NCBI GenBank assembly: GCA_032207245.1
Contig: CM063505.1
Coordinates: 178,529,717 to 178,593,716, forward strand
Source: Pardosa pseudoannulata
Taxonomy: Eukaryota; Arthropoda; Arachnida; Araneae; Lycosidae
Length of the DNA stretch: 64,000 nucleotides
Direction of reading: 5' to 3'
The translations under genes and the position numbers were made by a program. Within the stretch, counting starts at the first letter, position 1. The number at the start of each line of letters is the position of its first letter. This document shows, piece after piece, positions 45,901-58,880 of the stretch. The notes under the pieces were generated by a model. It had not been told where the DNA came from. It was given only the letters and a program-made list of their open reading frames with translations, and searched no databases.

Positions 45901-46873
45901 CCACTTTACTTTTTCTAAATCACTTACATTGGACTTTTTTCCATGCAAATTTAATTTAATTTCCATGCAAATTTGTAATTTGAATTTAAGGGAAACAAAT
46001 CAGTTGTTGGAAAACATGTCTACTGAAGAATGATTCATATTTTGGAAAATATTTTATGTTTGGGTACTTGTAAGTTGAGATACCCCTGTATTTCAGTAAT
46101 TAGAGTAATTTTTTACAGCATTAATGTAATATTATAGTTTTTTTTTTTTTTTTTTTTTGCACTTTTATATAACTCAGTCATAATAACTAACTGAAATAGT
46201 TGAAATTTATACTTAGTTTCATTTAGTTTTCTAACTTTAAGTAAATAGTTTCTTTTATAATTTGTATATCATTATTTTTTATTTGATACATTTAGAATAT
46301 TTTTTCAGCTTAATCTTCCTTCATATTCTTTGCTTTCAAACTATCACTTTTGTTATTAATTGATATTTTATTTATTTTTTATATTATTGCTGAATACCAT
46401 TAATACATTTTAAATGCTTTTATGTAATATGTGTATTTGTTTATGGGTTTAAAATTTCTAAAATCCACTTATCTTAAGAAATTATTTAAAGTAGGATAAA
46501 TTTTACTTTCTTAATCATTTAAAATTTTAAAGCATTGGATAAGTAAATAAAGCTAATCATTATATTAAACTTTCTCCTAGAATATTACTATTGATTTATT
46601 ATATTTTGCAATAAAAAGTATATTGCATTTGTAATATGTATTGGTAATTACAGTAATATCAAAGTAATATTTATATTTTATGATAATTGTATGTAATATA
46701 TATTAATTCTTCCAATTAGACCTTCAACTAATATTTTTAATGTATTCACTTTTTTGTATTATAGATATTATTTTGTACTTTAGGGAACTTTATTATCAGT
46801 ATTTTTTAAAATAATTAATGTATGACCTGAGGAAAATTACTTAATTTTTGATAAGGATTGTACCTTGTTAAAT

Positions 46874-46879
46874 AATAAA
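46874..46879 (+). terminator. Candidate polyadenylation signal
   Basis: AATAAA followed within about 40 nt by a T/GT-rich stretch (ctttttgcactctgtctag...gttgtactttttt). It is the best-looking of several AATAAA hexamers after the supervillin stop. Other candidates are at 44193, 46546 and 49276. Confidence 0.3.
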
Positions 46880-46900
46880 ACTGGCTTTTTGCACTCTGTC

Positions 46901-47990
46901 TAGTTTCAATAGTTGTACTTTTTTCTACGTATTTCTTATGTTCTATAAGTTTAATGTCTTATGGCAAAATGTGTTTTTTGTTATAGGATTTACATAAATG
47001 CAGTGTTATGCCTCAGAGTCATGTTCTTTTAAAACCAGTTTTATGTGTTGCTTATTAAAACACCTGTTTATGAGATTATTTTTGTGTGCATAAATGGTAG
47101 AAAGTGCCTATATATATGTATTTCAACAGGAATGTTATATTTCGATTTAATTTTATTTGTTGGTGGAAGAATTCCATCTGATATTTCCTAATATTTTTGC
47201 ACTGAATTTTGCTCACTAGTGATTGGTATTGTATAAATTATGTGTGATTTTCATACCAACTGCATACAAAAGCTCAATAATGTATTAACCAAATGTACAA
47301 ATAATTAGTGAATTAGTTAGATATTTTTTTTCTTTTAGAAAGTTTTACCCAAGCTTTTCTTTTATATGTGTTCTGCTTTATAGAGTGGATTATTATTAGA
47401 CTATGTAATTTAAAATGTGGCTGAAGAAGACTTTTTTTGGTAAATACAAGTTTTACCCACCAATTTTTATTAAGTAACCACTATTAACTCTCTTTTTTGT
47501 GATTTGGGTTTCTAAAATTTCTAGTCATATTTTGTAAACTAAAAACTAAATTTAACAAAAAGATGGTTATTTTGAAAACTCTCAGATATTGTAATTTCTC
47601 TTTTATCTAGCCATTATTTAAAAAATAAATCAAAGTATCTTCCTATTTGACTTTTAAACCAATCCTAATGTCAGCCAAAGCATCTTCCTTTTATGTGTGT
47701 TAGAGGTTTGGTTGGCTTTATATTAAATTATATAAATGTATGTGTGTCTGAATATATATATATGTTTACATTAAAGCACTGTTTATGTGTCATTCAAGGT
47801 TTTGTCATATTAATGAAATAATATGTAATCAGAATTATAAAATCAACTTTAACTTTGATTGTTGTAAATTTATGTAAAATTAATTTTTATGTTTTCTAAG
47901 ATAGTATTGCTAGTATATTATTACATAGTTAAATTAAGCATATTCGTAGAAGTGAGAAAAATCATACCTTTATTTCATATTTTTGTACAG
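46901..47990. other. AT-rich, CpG-poor downstream sequence
   Basis: No gene or element recognised. It could be extended 3' UTR. Confidence 0.4.
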
Positions 47991-48202
47991 GTAGAAGTTT
48001 AATCTTTAACTGTTCCAGCAATATTTTGGAAGATCAGAATATCTCCAGTTGTTCTATTAACTTTTTACGAGCTTGCAACTTGGTAAATAATTTTAACAGT
48101 ACACTGCAGGAAGATACTGAAAAAGGTTTGGATCAGTTATATTTTAGAGGTATGAAAAAGCGTAGGGGGGAAATCTGTGAGATTGCATTGCAGCAATTAA
48201 AG
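47991..48202 (+). CDS. Unidentified candidate exon downstream of supervillin
   Basis: A strong acceptor (ttatttcatatttttgtacag, ending at 47990) precedes an open frame that runs on to 48340 without an ATG. The likely coding part reads SLIFNCSSNILEDQNISS, then INFLRACNLVNNFNSTLQE and KGLDQLYFRGMKKRRGE, ICEIALQQLK, before a weak donor gttaaa at 48203. The composition is protein-like (amphipathic, charged) rather than low-complexity, and it lies inside the CpG-poor domain. The acceptor phase (two bases first) does not match splicing from supervillin exon 22, so it would belong to another gene or transcript. I do not recognise the family. Confidence 0.3.
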
Positions 48203-48532
48203 GTTAAAAGAATTTTCAATTGTTGCTTATTGTGCTCTTTTCTGAATATTAAGTACAGAAATCTGAATCAGATTCAGGTCATTGAATGCTTTTTCTTTCT
48301 TGTTGTGACATTAAAAAGAGTTAACAGAAAATTAGCATAGGGGAAGGATGAAATCGTACATAATTGAAGCCCATGTTCTTTGCATCACATAAAGACTTTA
48401 TCATTATACTGGTTATGAATGCATTGAAACTGTGATAAAACATTCTAGAAATGTAAATGATGTATAATTTAGAAACACATAAATGGTGCTTTACTGTGTA
48501 TGTACACACAGATATATGTAAATCTATCTCTC

Positions 48533-48639
<107 letters not shown>

Positions 48640-51090
48640 ATGTGTATACACACATACCAAAATAATAGATTTTATGTACGAATATTACAATTAACTATAT
48701 TGTTAATTCATATGATTCATTTCAATCAGAAATGATAGATATTTTGAACTCTCATAGTAGTCTGAATGTTTATTTTACTGGTAGCTTGGGAATGACTTAT
48801 CTAATTGCTTGTTTACTGTATTTAAAGGGCAAATTTTACTTAAATGTGTTGAGAATTTCTTTTGAATTGGTAATATTTGAAGAATTCTTTGAGTGAAGTT
48901 TATTCTATATATATATTTTTTATTCGTAATCTTTCTTAATATTAGCCAAAATACTTGATGCCAAAATCAAGTAGTGTAGTGTTTACGTATTTTTGGGAAT
49001 ATATGAGCATCATTGTTTTAAAATTTCTTTTTTTTTTAATTGGGAAAATCAGTATGTATTTATGGTGTGGTGATCTTTGAATTAACAGATAAGAAATTGT
49101 AAATTAAGATATATTTATGTATTATATTACTTGTATGTTTATGTGAGAGAGAAATTTTTCTTTTATAAGTTTAGTCATGTAGATATGAAAATTTTAAGTT
49201 TTATATATGTGATTGCATATGTATATACACTTACACACAAGCACATATTTGAAGATTTATGTAGTTCCATGTATAAATAAAGCATTTTTATCTGTAAATT
49301 AATTTTTTAGTATAAATTATAAAGTATTAAAGTTAGTTCAGAATGGCCACACATCAGAGAAAAGCGAGAAACCAAGGTTACTTTGCAATTTAGGGTACTT
49401 TTCAGAATTCTGAAAAAATCAGGAAACTTCCCAAAATTTCACCAACTTTAAGAATTACTTTAAAAAGAAGAAATTATTTACATTTCAGCATAGCAAAAAC
49501 TTCATATAAATTCCTTTTTGAAATTTATTTCAAATTAAAATAAAGTTAGTTTTACATTTAATTAAACAACTTTAAATAATGTTATAATTTTCTTTTAAGG
49601 TAAGGTCATTTTCTATTTTCATTTAAAGGTAAATATATTTTTTTTAATATTCAGCATATATATTAAATTGTTTAAATATTTTTTCATCCTAATTCAAGTT
49701 TAAGATAAACATTTTATCACTTTTAGTTACATTATTATATATATGCCAGTTTAGACTATTTGGTAGAGAAATTGCAACTGCAATATACTCACTGCACATG
49801 GAAAATAGATGCAACTTGGGCATATGAAATTTGACAACACTAATTAATAGAGTGGCAAAATCATGAAGTGAATCCAAATAGGAAAATTGGGTCAGTACAT
49901 ATCTAAAATTATACTTTTTACTTATATAATTGCAAAAAATGACAAATCCTATCTGTTTATGTATGCAGCTTTGGCTAGGTCAAATTTAAGCCCATTTCTG
50001 AGAAATGTTACATGACTGTGATGTTAGGAAATTTTGGGTAAACTATTAAGAAACTATGATATTTTTTTTCTCTTAGATTTTGTGGCCACCATTTAGTTGT
50101 ATATTAAATATAATAATGCTATATAACTATGACTGATTTTAAAAAATAAAACTGTTGTAGAATCTAAAATTTTCTAATTGTTATCAACTTTAATAAGACC
50201 AGTGTTAGTTTTCTTTAATCAAGTTTTCTGCTGCTCTATCAAATAGTATTAATTATTCATGTACGTGGGAAAATTCTTGTTGTACTATTTTCCTCTTATA
50301 AGTATAATTTTAATAAGAAATTTTTTATAGTACTAAAGAATTACTGTGACTTCTGTCAAAATTTAAAAATATAGAATAGGATAATGTGTATAGTATGATT
50401 TTAACAAAAATAGGCACTCGCAGGAAAAATTTAAAATTGATTTGGATATTTGATATAGTGTTTAACTTTAAGTAGAAATTTTATTTAATAAGAAAATGCC
50501 TTTCTAGACTTATAATCTAACAGTTCCTGCTAACTTTGGCTTATTTTTTTCATTAATGCACCTTTTTCCTGTATTGATATTGTGCATGTACGTGTGTAAG
50601 TGTTTGTATGCATATTTAACCTGGGTATTTCCGGAGAATTGGGTTTGATGCACTGAATTCAGGGTGTGGGTGCTTAAGGTAAGGTTTGTTGTGTCGCCAA
50701 ATGTGATACTGATTTTCCATGTATACTTTGATATGAATGGTTTTTAGTTGTGAAAAGATATTGTTATATATTAATAGAATTTTTCTATGTATTTGCATAA
50801 ATATTTGAAAAATTTTGGACATTATAGTGAGCCTATTGTAGATAAATTGTATTATGATATGTAAAAGTTAGCTGGCTAACTGGTAATAATAATAGCGCTG
50901 GCTTTTTATATAAAAACGATTTTGTAAATTTTAAATGAAAGTGCAATTAAAAATCATATGAACATGCAGTCTGGGGATCTTTTGTTGGCTTCTTTCTTTT
51001 GTAAACCCTTCAACTATAAACTACATACGTTGCAAAATAATCTTATATTTCTTTTCAGTTTCAGGTCTTTTTTTTTTTCATGCACATTAA
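48640..51090. other. AT-rich sequence across the end of the CpG-poor domain
   Basis: No gene recognised. CpG dinucleotides become common again from about 50.5 kb. A candidate polyadenylation hexamer lies at 49276-49281. Confidence 0.4.
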
Positions 51091-51094
51091 AGCA

Positions 51095-51180
51095 GGTGAC
51101 CCGCGGTATCTGATAAAGGCGGCGATCTCATAACCGAAGGCTTACTGGATCGAGGCTCGAGCCGGCCCAAGATCTTTAAT
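51095..51180 (+). repeat. Probable tRNA-Met-derived SINE head
   Basis: GGCGATCTCATAACCGAAGG has the anticodon-loop form of elongator tRNA-Met (CTCATAA, anticodon CAT). It is followed by GGATCGAGGCTCGAGCC as a B-box/T-arm relative. A GC-rich body continues to about 51330. The A-box region is poor. It is not a functional tRNA. Confidence 0.5.
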
Positions 51181-51330
51181 GGCACCTGGATCAAGTAAAA
51201 TAAGTTCGTAGTCGCAATGTCCATCAAGTTCCCAAGCGATACTTCTAGAGTGCCAGGTCTGCTTGGTCCCGGCTTCTAAATTACTAGGACTCTCTTGAGC
51301 AAAGTCGTACAAACCAGGCTGTATTTAGAC

Positions 51331-53270
51331 GTTTTTTACGCATGCCCGTTTATATAAATATATGTACATCCAATGCTTTGATTGTAAAACTTTAAACGTT
51401 AAATCTGCCACCGCTCAACTGAATAGAGGGGAAATTTTCAACATACCTGATCTGATAATGAGCTCTGTCTTAGGCCGAAATAATCAGAATATTTGTATGG
51501 GATTTTTGTAATATTCTAGTAATTCTAACTCAAATGCGAGCTCTCTACATAACCAAACATTTATATATTACATACACACAAACAAAAAATTAAATAAAAG
51601 AAAGCAGAGTTAGTGGAAGGACGCGGGTATTTGAAAAAAATGAGGTTTTAATAAAATAAAATCATTTTTTATCACTTATATCATTTATATATATATATAA
51701 GCAAATAGAAACATGACATATACGATGACTTAGTAACCTCTTGCCACAGCTTGGCAGAACTTCATCTTACATTAACAGATTAGATGGAGTTTGCGTCTTG
51801 TTTAAACAACCAACCAATAGACCAGTCCTCCAACTTTAATTGTCAGTGATACTAATTTGAATATGACGTCAACATCTACGCCGTTCGCTGCCATTAGTAC
51901 TGTAATTCATGAGATACGGAGAAAATATGCTGGATGCCTAATACATATCAGGGAGGCAAGTCTTCTCTGAACGGGTGCGCAGTCAATCCATTTCTTATAG
52001 TACTTCCAGTACAACACCAAGTCCGAAGAGGTCCATAATTTTGGTTATTGCCGGGGAAATAATGAAATAAATCCTAGTATATCACCTAAACCCATGGGGG
52101 GAGATATCTGCCCTAAATTACTTCCCAATAAACCCTGAATGGACACAGCAACAAATATAAAAAAAAATAAATAAATAAAAAAAATAAAGAAATTCGAAAC
52201 TTTAAGTATTACGATAAATCATTCAATTGTTTACGACTTCAAAGGGTAGAAAAAGGGTAAAGATTATTATTTACTGCTTCTTAGAGCTAAAAATAAAGCG
52301 CCCCGTGAACAGAAAAAGAACGTAAATATTTACATTCTTGAAATACGCATTGAACGTTGTGACTCAACAAAAAACGACGTTTTGTTATTTAGTCACGAAA
52401 AGATTTATTTCATCAAATCGTAAAAATTATTGATATTCTGTTCTTGTTCTCTTTCTCCTTGAGAATTATTTCAGCTTTTACAATGTATCGGAGAAGTAGA
52501 CGTTCGATTTATTTGAATGTTTGCTATGATATTACAAAAATTTCATCTAAGACATATACCTAGATTAATGATGATTCATCCCATATACGCGAGATAGAGA
52601 TGATTAGTTTATGCAGATTTACAAACTGAGTAAAGCTGAAATTGCGTCACTGTTGTTCTGTTGTGCTTGGGAACATTCGATAGTTAAAAGTTCCAAACCT
52701 TTTGTCTCGTGCTTCGGGAGAGAGTAAAATGTTCAACGATTTGCTTAACGTTAAGTTAGGACACTTAAGTTATTGTGACAAGTTAAAGGCAGCAATTTTG
52801 AAAACCGGAACTGAACCGAGAAAAAAATATCGGCTTATATCTGTTCAATATACTTTTAGTTATTTTGTTACTGCAACCAACTTATCAGTATTTTCTAATT
52901 TAACGTCAACCGTATAATTATCGTCATTGCATGAACATTGCTTCTCGATTTGGTGTGCTTTTCTGTTTCAGTTTCGCATGAAACAACTTGTAGAAGGCAG
53001 ATTTAATTCAGATGAATGTTTAGTTGTCAAATTTGATGTTGATGATGGATAACAATGTCATAGTCGCCGTTCTCGCTAACACTTGCGAACACACGTGTTG
53101 TGTCTGCTCACCGCTCGTATCGTATATGCTGGTTAATTGTATCAGTTCACATTTGCACCAATTAAAAAAGGGAAAAAAATTCTAAATTTTGATAGAATTA
53201 CATTTTTTGTTTACGATAGAATTATATTTTTAGTACAAATAAGAATATACATAAAACTATTCATTCGGAA
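51331..53270. other. CpG-containing intergenic sequence
   Basis: No gene recognised. A short ATG frame at 52729-52917 starts MFNDLLNVKLGHLSYCDKLK, without a known family. Confidence 0.4.
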
Positions 53271-53336
53271 CTGAACCGATATATTTTAACTAAATAGTTA
53301 AACCGGACCGAAAAAAATAACAGTTTGAAGCCCTGG
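53268..53336 (-). mobile_element. hAT-like element end
   Basis: The minus strand starts CCAGGGCTTCAAACTGTTAT and then TTCGGTCCGGTTT, a typical hAT-type terminus. The phrase CGGAACTGAACCGA occurs here (53268) and at 52806, so the element may extend to about 52.8 kb, but the opposite end was not found. Confidence 0.45.
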
Positions 53337-54754
53337 TAATTTTAATGAAATGTGTTTAGGAAGGTGCATTTCATTTAGAGTTAGAACCAAAATATTTAAA
53401 AAAAAAATAGTCAATACCCACTTTATGTTTTGTATTTAAAGTCAAGCTGAAAGTTTGAGTCAATCATATAATCGACTCTAGTCTTTTAATTAATTTTCAA
53501 ACATTAGATATTTTAGAAATTGTTTTATTAGTTACGAGCATTTTTAAAAAAAATCTATTCAATTTATCTTTTACATATTTAGTATAAGGTCAGAAATTAA
53601 TTCATTGGTTAATAATAATGATAAAGAGTTTGATTCTCAGTACGATAAAAGTTAAATTAATCATAATTTAAGTGAATTTTTTTAAAATGAGAACGATTTT
53701 TAAGGTATATTTTCTTTTATTTTCAATGTCGCAAATTAAAGAGCTGCCGTAGTAGTTATTAGAGAAAGTTATTCTTTTCAGAAAAGTAAATTATTCGAAT
53801 ACTATATCTCTAATAGTCTTTTAAAGAAGTATTCTCGGAAAAAATTTTAGAAATATAATTAAATAAAATAAATTTTACGGGCATATCTTTGGTATTTATA
53901 TTTTTAAAACATTATATAAACTACAATTTTGTAACTGTATTCGTTTCACAACTTAGCTTTAATTCAGGCACAAAATATTGATAGAAACATATTACGAATG
54001 AATTCATGCTGGAATGATTACAAACGTTCAGATTTTTGTCGTCTGTGTTGTTAAAACTAATCGTTAATACGTATGATATTTATAAATGTATATAGAATTC
54101 AGCTTATTTCAATAGCAATGCATAACCATAACATAAACCGAATTTCATCTATGAGATTACTTTTCTGTATTGAAATGCAGTGAATGATTCGTGCCCAGAA
54201 CAAAATAAATATACGGGCACATATTTGAAATAGTCCTAGATTGGATTTTCTAAAACTGAATCGGAAATTTATTCGCGTTTTAAACAGTTTCGCTGGTAAT
54301 TAATTGGATTGCTTCATTGGGTTATTTGGTTCATTTTATCGGATTATTGTAAATAGCTTAGAAGATTGAAAGTATCATAAAGCAAAGGTAACTGGGATAG
54401 ATAATTTTGATTCAGTTTTGTAAACGGATAAATAGTCCAGTAAAATAACATGATGGTTTTTGATGGTTTAAGGGTTATGTTCCCTTAAGCATGATTTTTT
54501 AAAAAATTGCATGGACAGAGGTCTTTACCAGCAGCATTAAAAGGCACAATAATTCATACCATAGCATTTGAGAAAAAAAAATAAGGTTTCAATATCCTTC
54601 TTTAATTAGTAATGAAATTTCGGGCCATATCAATTTTTATTTCAGGTTTTTCTCTTAGCATGATATCAAATCCATAATATTTTCATTTATATTTGTGATT
54701 GTGTTTTTTAAATATTAGGTAATACATATTTATAAAACTGATTTCATAAATAGT

Positions 54755-54757
<3 letters not shown>
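53337..54757. other. AT-rich intergenic sequence
   Basis: No gene or repeat recognised. Confidence 0.45.

Positions 54758-54799
<42 letters not shown>
54758..54799. repeat. Poly-T tract (42 nt)
   Basis: Uninterrupted T run about 60 bp before SINE copy 2. Confidence 0.95.
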
Positions 54800-54800
<1 letters not shown>

Positions 54801-54861
54801 TACATAATGTTATGTGTAAATTTCACACGTTAAGGTAATAAGTAGGAAAATAAAACTGAAG

Positions 54862-55030
54862 TACCGAAAGATGGCTGAAAGGGTAGGGTGCTGCCCTTTG
54901 GTACTTGATTTCGCGGGTTTTAATCCCTTTGATATATGAATGCTAGTAGCCGTTCGAAATCGGATTTAAGCACTAGGCTCATTAGGTCTCGTGTAGCAGA
55001 ACAGTAGATCGTAGCGCTCCAAACCAAACC
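54862..55030 (+). repeat. tRNA-derived SINE with CCAAACC tail, copy 2 (diverged)
   Basis: Same layout as the copy at 479: GATGGCTGAAAGGGTAGGGTGC, a B box decayed to GGGTTTTAATCCC, then GTAGCCGTTCGAAATCGG, GTAGATCGTAGCGCTCC and the AAACCAAACC tail. No clear target duplication. Confidence 0.82.
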
Positions 55031-55039
55031 AATCAATCA

Positions 55040-55925
55040 ACCAAATAAATGCCATGTTTAGATGATTCATAAAATAATTAAAAAAATGGAATTTTGACTT
55101 CAGGTACATCATTTCCTGTATCTTATAGTTTAGTATGACATAATAAGCTTGTGAAAAATACATAAATACATAATATGTGGCATGTGACATAATAAGCTTG
55201 TTTACGTTTTCATTTGTTGAGCCACCCCCCACCCCCCACACACACAAAGCAAAATTTCGGGTGTGCTCCTGTAAGAATCCACTTGGGAACTTTTCTGTTC
55301 TCTGTCGAATACATTTCGTGAGGTTATTTTTGTCAGTTAAACAATAGAAAATTAGAACTTTTTTTTGTAAAATCACTTAGATACCTACTTGCATTCTCAA
55401 GCATTACCCCCAAGTTTACATTGATTAGCATCTAGGTGTTTTACAAATAAATTTTTATAATATATTTTTCCTCTTAGAATTATGCTTTGAAAATACAGAA
55501 CTTTGGTTTTAAATAACATTTTTTAACTTTAAATTCTTTAGGAGGGATTTTACTTGCAGAGCATACATATCCATTTTCGATGTATGGAATATTTTAGTCG
55601 GGGGATTTTTCTTTAGAATCAAGACCCTCGACTTTGTTGATATTTACTCGCGTTCGAACAATCTTAGGATGCGCCTTTGTTATAATTTTTGTTATAATTT
55701 GATTTGGATGCCGTTTTCATTTTTGAAATTTACTATCTTAAAAATACTTTTCTTTGAAATGTTATTATAACCTTGATTTGAAAACACTTTATAATTTAGT
55801 TACTTTATTTTTTCCTAAAAAAGAACAGTTATGTAACTTTCCATCCGTTTTTCCAACAAATCCGGGAAGATGTATTTGAATGTTAAAACCCGTAGGATCT
55901 CTCGCTGTTTGTCAAGGAATCCTTC
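55040..55925. other. Intergenic sequence
   Basis: No gene recognised. A C/CA-rich simple run at about 55220-55245. The minus-strand frame at 54966-55376 partly covers the SINE and is not a gene. Confidence 0.4.
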
Positions 55926-56171
55926 TTAACCCCTTGATGACCAGCACTAAAAGCTATACGAGTCAACCGTTGTTAAAACCGTTGCCGTTTAACGCCATCT
56001 AGTAATTAAATCTAGCATTTAAAAATTAAAATAAAAAGTTCAAATCTCCTATTACGCATCCGCGACGCTGGTGTCTCAATATCCACAGATCATTTCGTTG
56101 AGGCAACACTCGATTGATAAGAGTGAAATCACTGAGTCGCGTATGCGAGACGTTGGTCGCGAACGGGTTAA
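55926..56171 (+). mobile_element. piggyBac-type MITE, intergenic copy
   Basis: TTAA target duplications at 55926-55929 and 56168-56171 flank a 238-bp core. Its ends CCCCTTGATGACCAGC and GTTGGTCGCGAACGGG are inverted repeats at 11 of 16 positions and start in CCC/GGG next to TTAA, as in piggyBac elements. It has no coding content and carries 18 CpGs. Confidence 0.85.
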
Positions 56172-57373
56172 AGAAGGAGTCACCGTTTGTGTGATCACCT
56201 GTTGTTGTTTTATAATTGTTCGTGGCTGAGTCTTAGCTTAGTGAAGTCATAGCGTGGAAACTGCAAATTACCATCTGCTCTAATGAATGGTACAGACAAA
56301 ATCTCTCGGCCAAACTAATCTTCAACGCCATTTGCAGCTATCTGTTTAACAGACATTTTAATCTAGAATATAATGCAAAATTAACTTAAACATTGTGTGC
56401 GCATTAGCTCATACCTCAAGTATATAAGCTGCAAGGAATTTTTAAAAATCTATACCTGAAATCTACAAAAATGATAATTAAAAAAAATCAAATCACAACT
56501 TAAGAGGAGAATGAAAAAACGGAATTTGAGCAGAAGTCTGTAAAGTAATTTTTCTGTCACGGCCCTTGGAGATCACTTCTGTCGCTTGCGTGTTTACATT
56601 ATCTCTACAGTGCCTTCTCTTCTTTCTGTGCCTATACTCTTTGTTTCCAGCTATTCATTGTTTAAGCCGCTTTTAAAATAAACCTTTTATTTTAAACTCC
56701 AGTTATAGCAAAAGAGTAGTAGAAAATGATATTGAAAGGGCCAAAATTTCATCTTATGGTAGTTGGGTGCTGAACACATTGCATTCGTTTTCTCTTCATG
56801 ATAACGTATAGGACAAATTGTTCTACTTCTGAGCAGTTTACATTGAAAGATTTTTTTAATAAATTTTAGCACAGAATAGAACAAAAAATTCTCCAGGCTA
56901 ATTCGTGATCCCCTTTTTTAAATTTATGTTGGTAAAGGTTATTAATTGCGTTGAACGTTTTTTACAAATAATTTAAAAATAATCATATTTTTCTCGCTCT
57001 GTTTGAAAATTGAATCACATATCACCGTGGAAAAAGTTTTGCTCTCTCATATAATAAAATTCCCCTAAAGAATTCTTTAAATGCGAACCACTCAGAAGCA
57101 GAAAATGTCCCTCTGTACATTTACATGGAGCTAAAGGTATCCATATAGTCGGTAAATGAATGTGATGAGGAGATTTAGATCAGTAATATAATTGATTAAT
57201 TAATACGAGAAGTAAAATGCTTGGGATCTAAATCTGACATCATCACATCTTTTGTAAAGGAGAAGAGGACCAACAAAAATTATTTCTACGTCGTGTGCGG
57301 GATCCTCGGTCGGGGTTCTGATCCTAGTCCCAGATTAGAATCGCGTCTCCGTACATGATACTAAATAAGAATG
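56172..57373. other. Intergenic sequence
   Basis: No gene recognised. Around 57290-57350 a GC-rich patch contains GGTTCTGATCC, perhaps a B-box remnant. Confidence 0.4.
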
Positions 57374-57877
57374 TACCTTTGTGGAGTTATTTATGAGTTC
57401 CTAAGGGACAGCGCCCAACTTGAAGGGATAAGGATTTTCCACTTTGGCGGTTTCAAGGCGGGGTAAAGGAGACCAATAGGATTTTTACAGCGCTCCTGGT
57501 TGGACGAAGAGAGATAAGAATGGGCACAGATGAAAAATTTATAAAATAAAGAAAAGTAGAGAGAGAGAGGTATCCGGCAGTCGAGTAGAGTAGAGTAGAG
57601 AAGTTCGACAACAAGTGTCCAGGACTCGAGGACGGAGTACGGGGATCAAAGGAGTTGGGCCCAAGAAACACTTCGACATCTCGCAACGACTAGAAGTTTC
57701 CAGCTCATCCGCTTTTTCAAAATCACCCCAAGTTATTTAGAAGGCCCAGACCAGTAGTGAGACTGGAGTCAATGTTGTCGTCCCATCAATTGAGATAGCA
57801 CTCAAAGTATCTACGTCATTTCACAAGAGCGTCCGACCGGAGTACCGCCTTGGCACACATATAGACCCACAAAGGTA
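57374..57877. mobile_element. Candidate non-autonomous DNA transposon with TA-flanked inverted repeats
   Basis: TACCTTTGTGG at 57374-57384 and CCACAAAGGTA at 57867-57877 are exact inverted repeats, with partial matching continuing inward. The outer TA fits a Tc1/mariner-type duplication. The interior is much GC-richer than its surroundings, with a GAGTA/GTAGA short tandem run near 57580-57600. It could instead be part of an LTR (a TATAAAATA box lies at about 57539). No coding motif. Confidence 0.45.
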
Positions 57878-58404
57878 TTTATTATAAATATATTGAAATT
57901 GAGATTAGGTCCTCTCTCTTATATATAGTTACCTAAGTGATAGAAAATTATTGTCAGATCTTAATTAGTGTGGCACCTAATTGAACGTATTGAAAAAGTA
58001 AATTTTGTGAAAATTAAATCAGATTGTTTGTATATAGATATTATATATCATTATAATATTTTTTAAAGCTGATTTCAGTTACTCTTGAGTTAGCTTATTA
58101 GTTTATTTTTTTATTGTAAGTCTGTAGTCTCTCAGAACCTGTGGTTGAATTTAGTACTTAAATATTTTACACAACGCAACCCAAATAATATTAGTCTTGT
58201 TGACTAAAAATAGATACCACTATAAATTTGATCATAGGTAAATACCTAAAAATTAAACGAGAACTACACGACACCTAAACACCTTAAAATGCTAAGCAGG
58301 AATATAAATACAATATCGTTTCCATAAAATGTATTTAACTTTGATATCGAAGCAAATTTTGCGTTAGAAATCAGGCGAATGTTTGCTATAAAATATATCA
58401 CTCT
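57878..58404. other. AT-rich intergenic sequence
   Basis: Nothing recognised. Confidence 0.45.
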
Positions 58405-58413
58405 ATGTGGAGG

Positions 58414-58586
58414 TTTGGTTTGGAGTGCTACGGTCTACTTTTTGCAACACGAGGGCTAATTAGACCGGGACCTACAACTTATAGCCGATTCCGAACGGCT
58501 ACGAACATCCATGCCACTGTGGGATTCGAACCCACGAACTCCGGTGCCGAAGGCCAGCACCCTAACCAATCGGCCATCGTTCGGCA
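58414..58586 (-). repeat. tRNA-derived SINE with CCAAACC tail, copy 3
   Basis: Minus-strand copy very similar to the one at 479: head GAACGATGGCCGATTGG, T-arm GTGGGTTCGAATCCCAC, body GTAGCCGTTCGGAATCGGC, tail CCAAACCAAACC. Flanked by the 9-bp direct repeat ATGTGGAGG at 58405-58413 and 58587-58595. The least decayed of the full-length copies. Confidence 0.9.
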
Positions 58587-58880
58587 ATGTGGAGGCGATT
58601 AAAAATAATTGATTTTTTTAATAATTAGGAATTTATTTTTTTATGGTTACGAATTGTATTAACTAACTTTTATTGCGAGATATGCGAAATTTTGCTTAAA
58701 ATTCTGATATCCAAAAGAATTATAAAAGAGCATAATCGTAAAAAAGTTTTTTATAAAAACCTTATGTATGAAAATGCTTTAGAATATTTCTTGTACTTTC
58801 AAATGTACAACTGTATTTTTATTAGTAAAATTTCAAACCTTTACAAGTTTTACTGTCATTAATTTATTCATGATATATAT

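Larger units (their letters stand above)
42594..46900 (+). other. Probable 3' UTR of supervillin
   Basis: AT-rich, CpG-poor sequence after the stop codon without a recognisable gene. It contains homopolymer T tracts and several AATAAA hexamers (44193-44198, 46546-46551, 46874-46879). The end of the transcript cannot be fixed from sequence alone. CpG depletion continues to about 50.5 kb, so the transcript could be longer. Confidence 0.4.

Noticed and set aside
45943..45972. Two POU octamers (ATGCAAAT) 22 bp apart as an enhancer
   Set aside because: They arise from a short direct duplication next to a poly-T tract in AT-rich DNA. No further sign of regulation.
54966..55376. 136-codon minus-strand open frame
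   Set aside because: Its start lies in unrelated AT-rich DNA and its end in the antisense of SINE copy 2. No family motif.
58405..58602. Plus-strand open frame with a protein-like look (ATVGFEPTNSGAEG)
   Set aside because: It is the antisense reading of the tRNA-derived SINE at 58414-58586. Such peptides are common false annotations.
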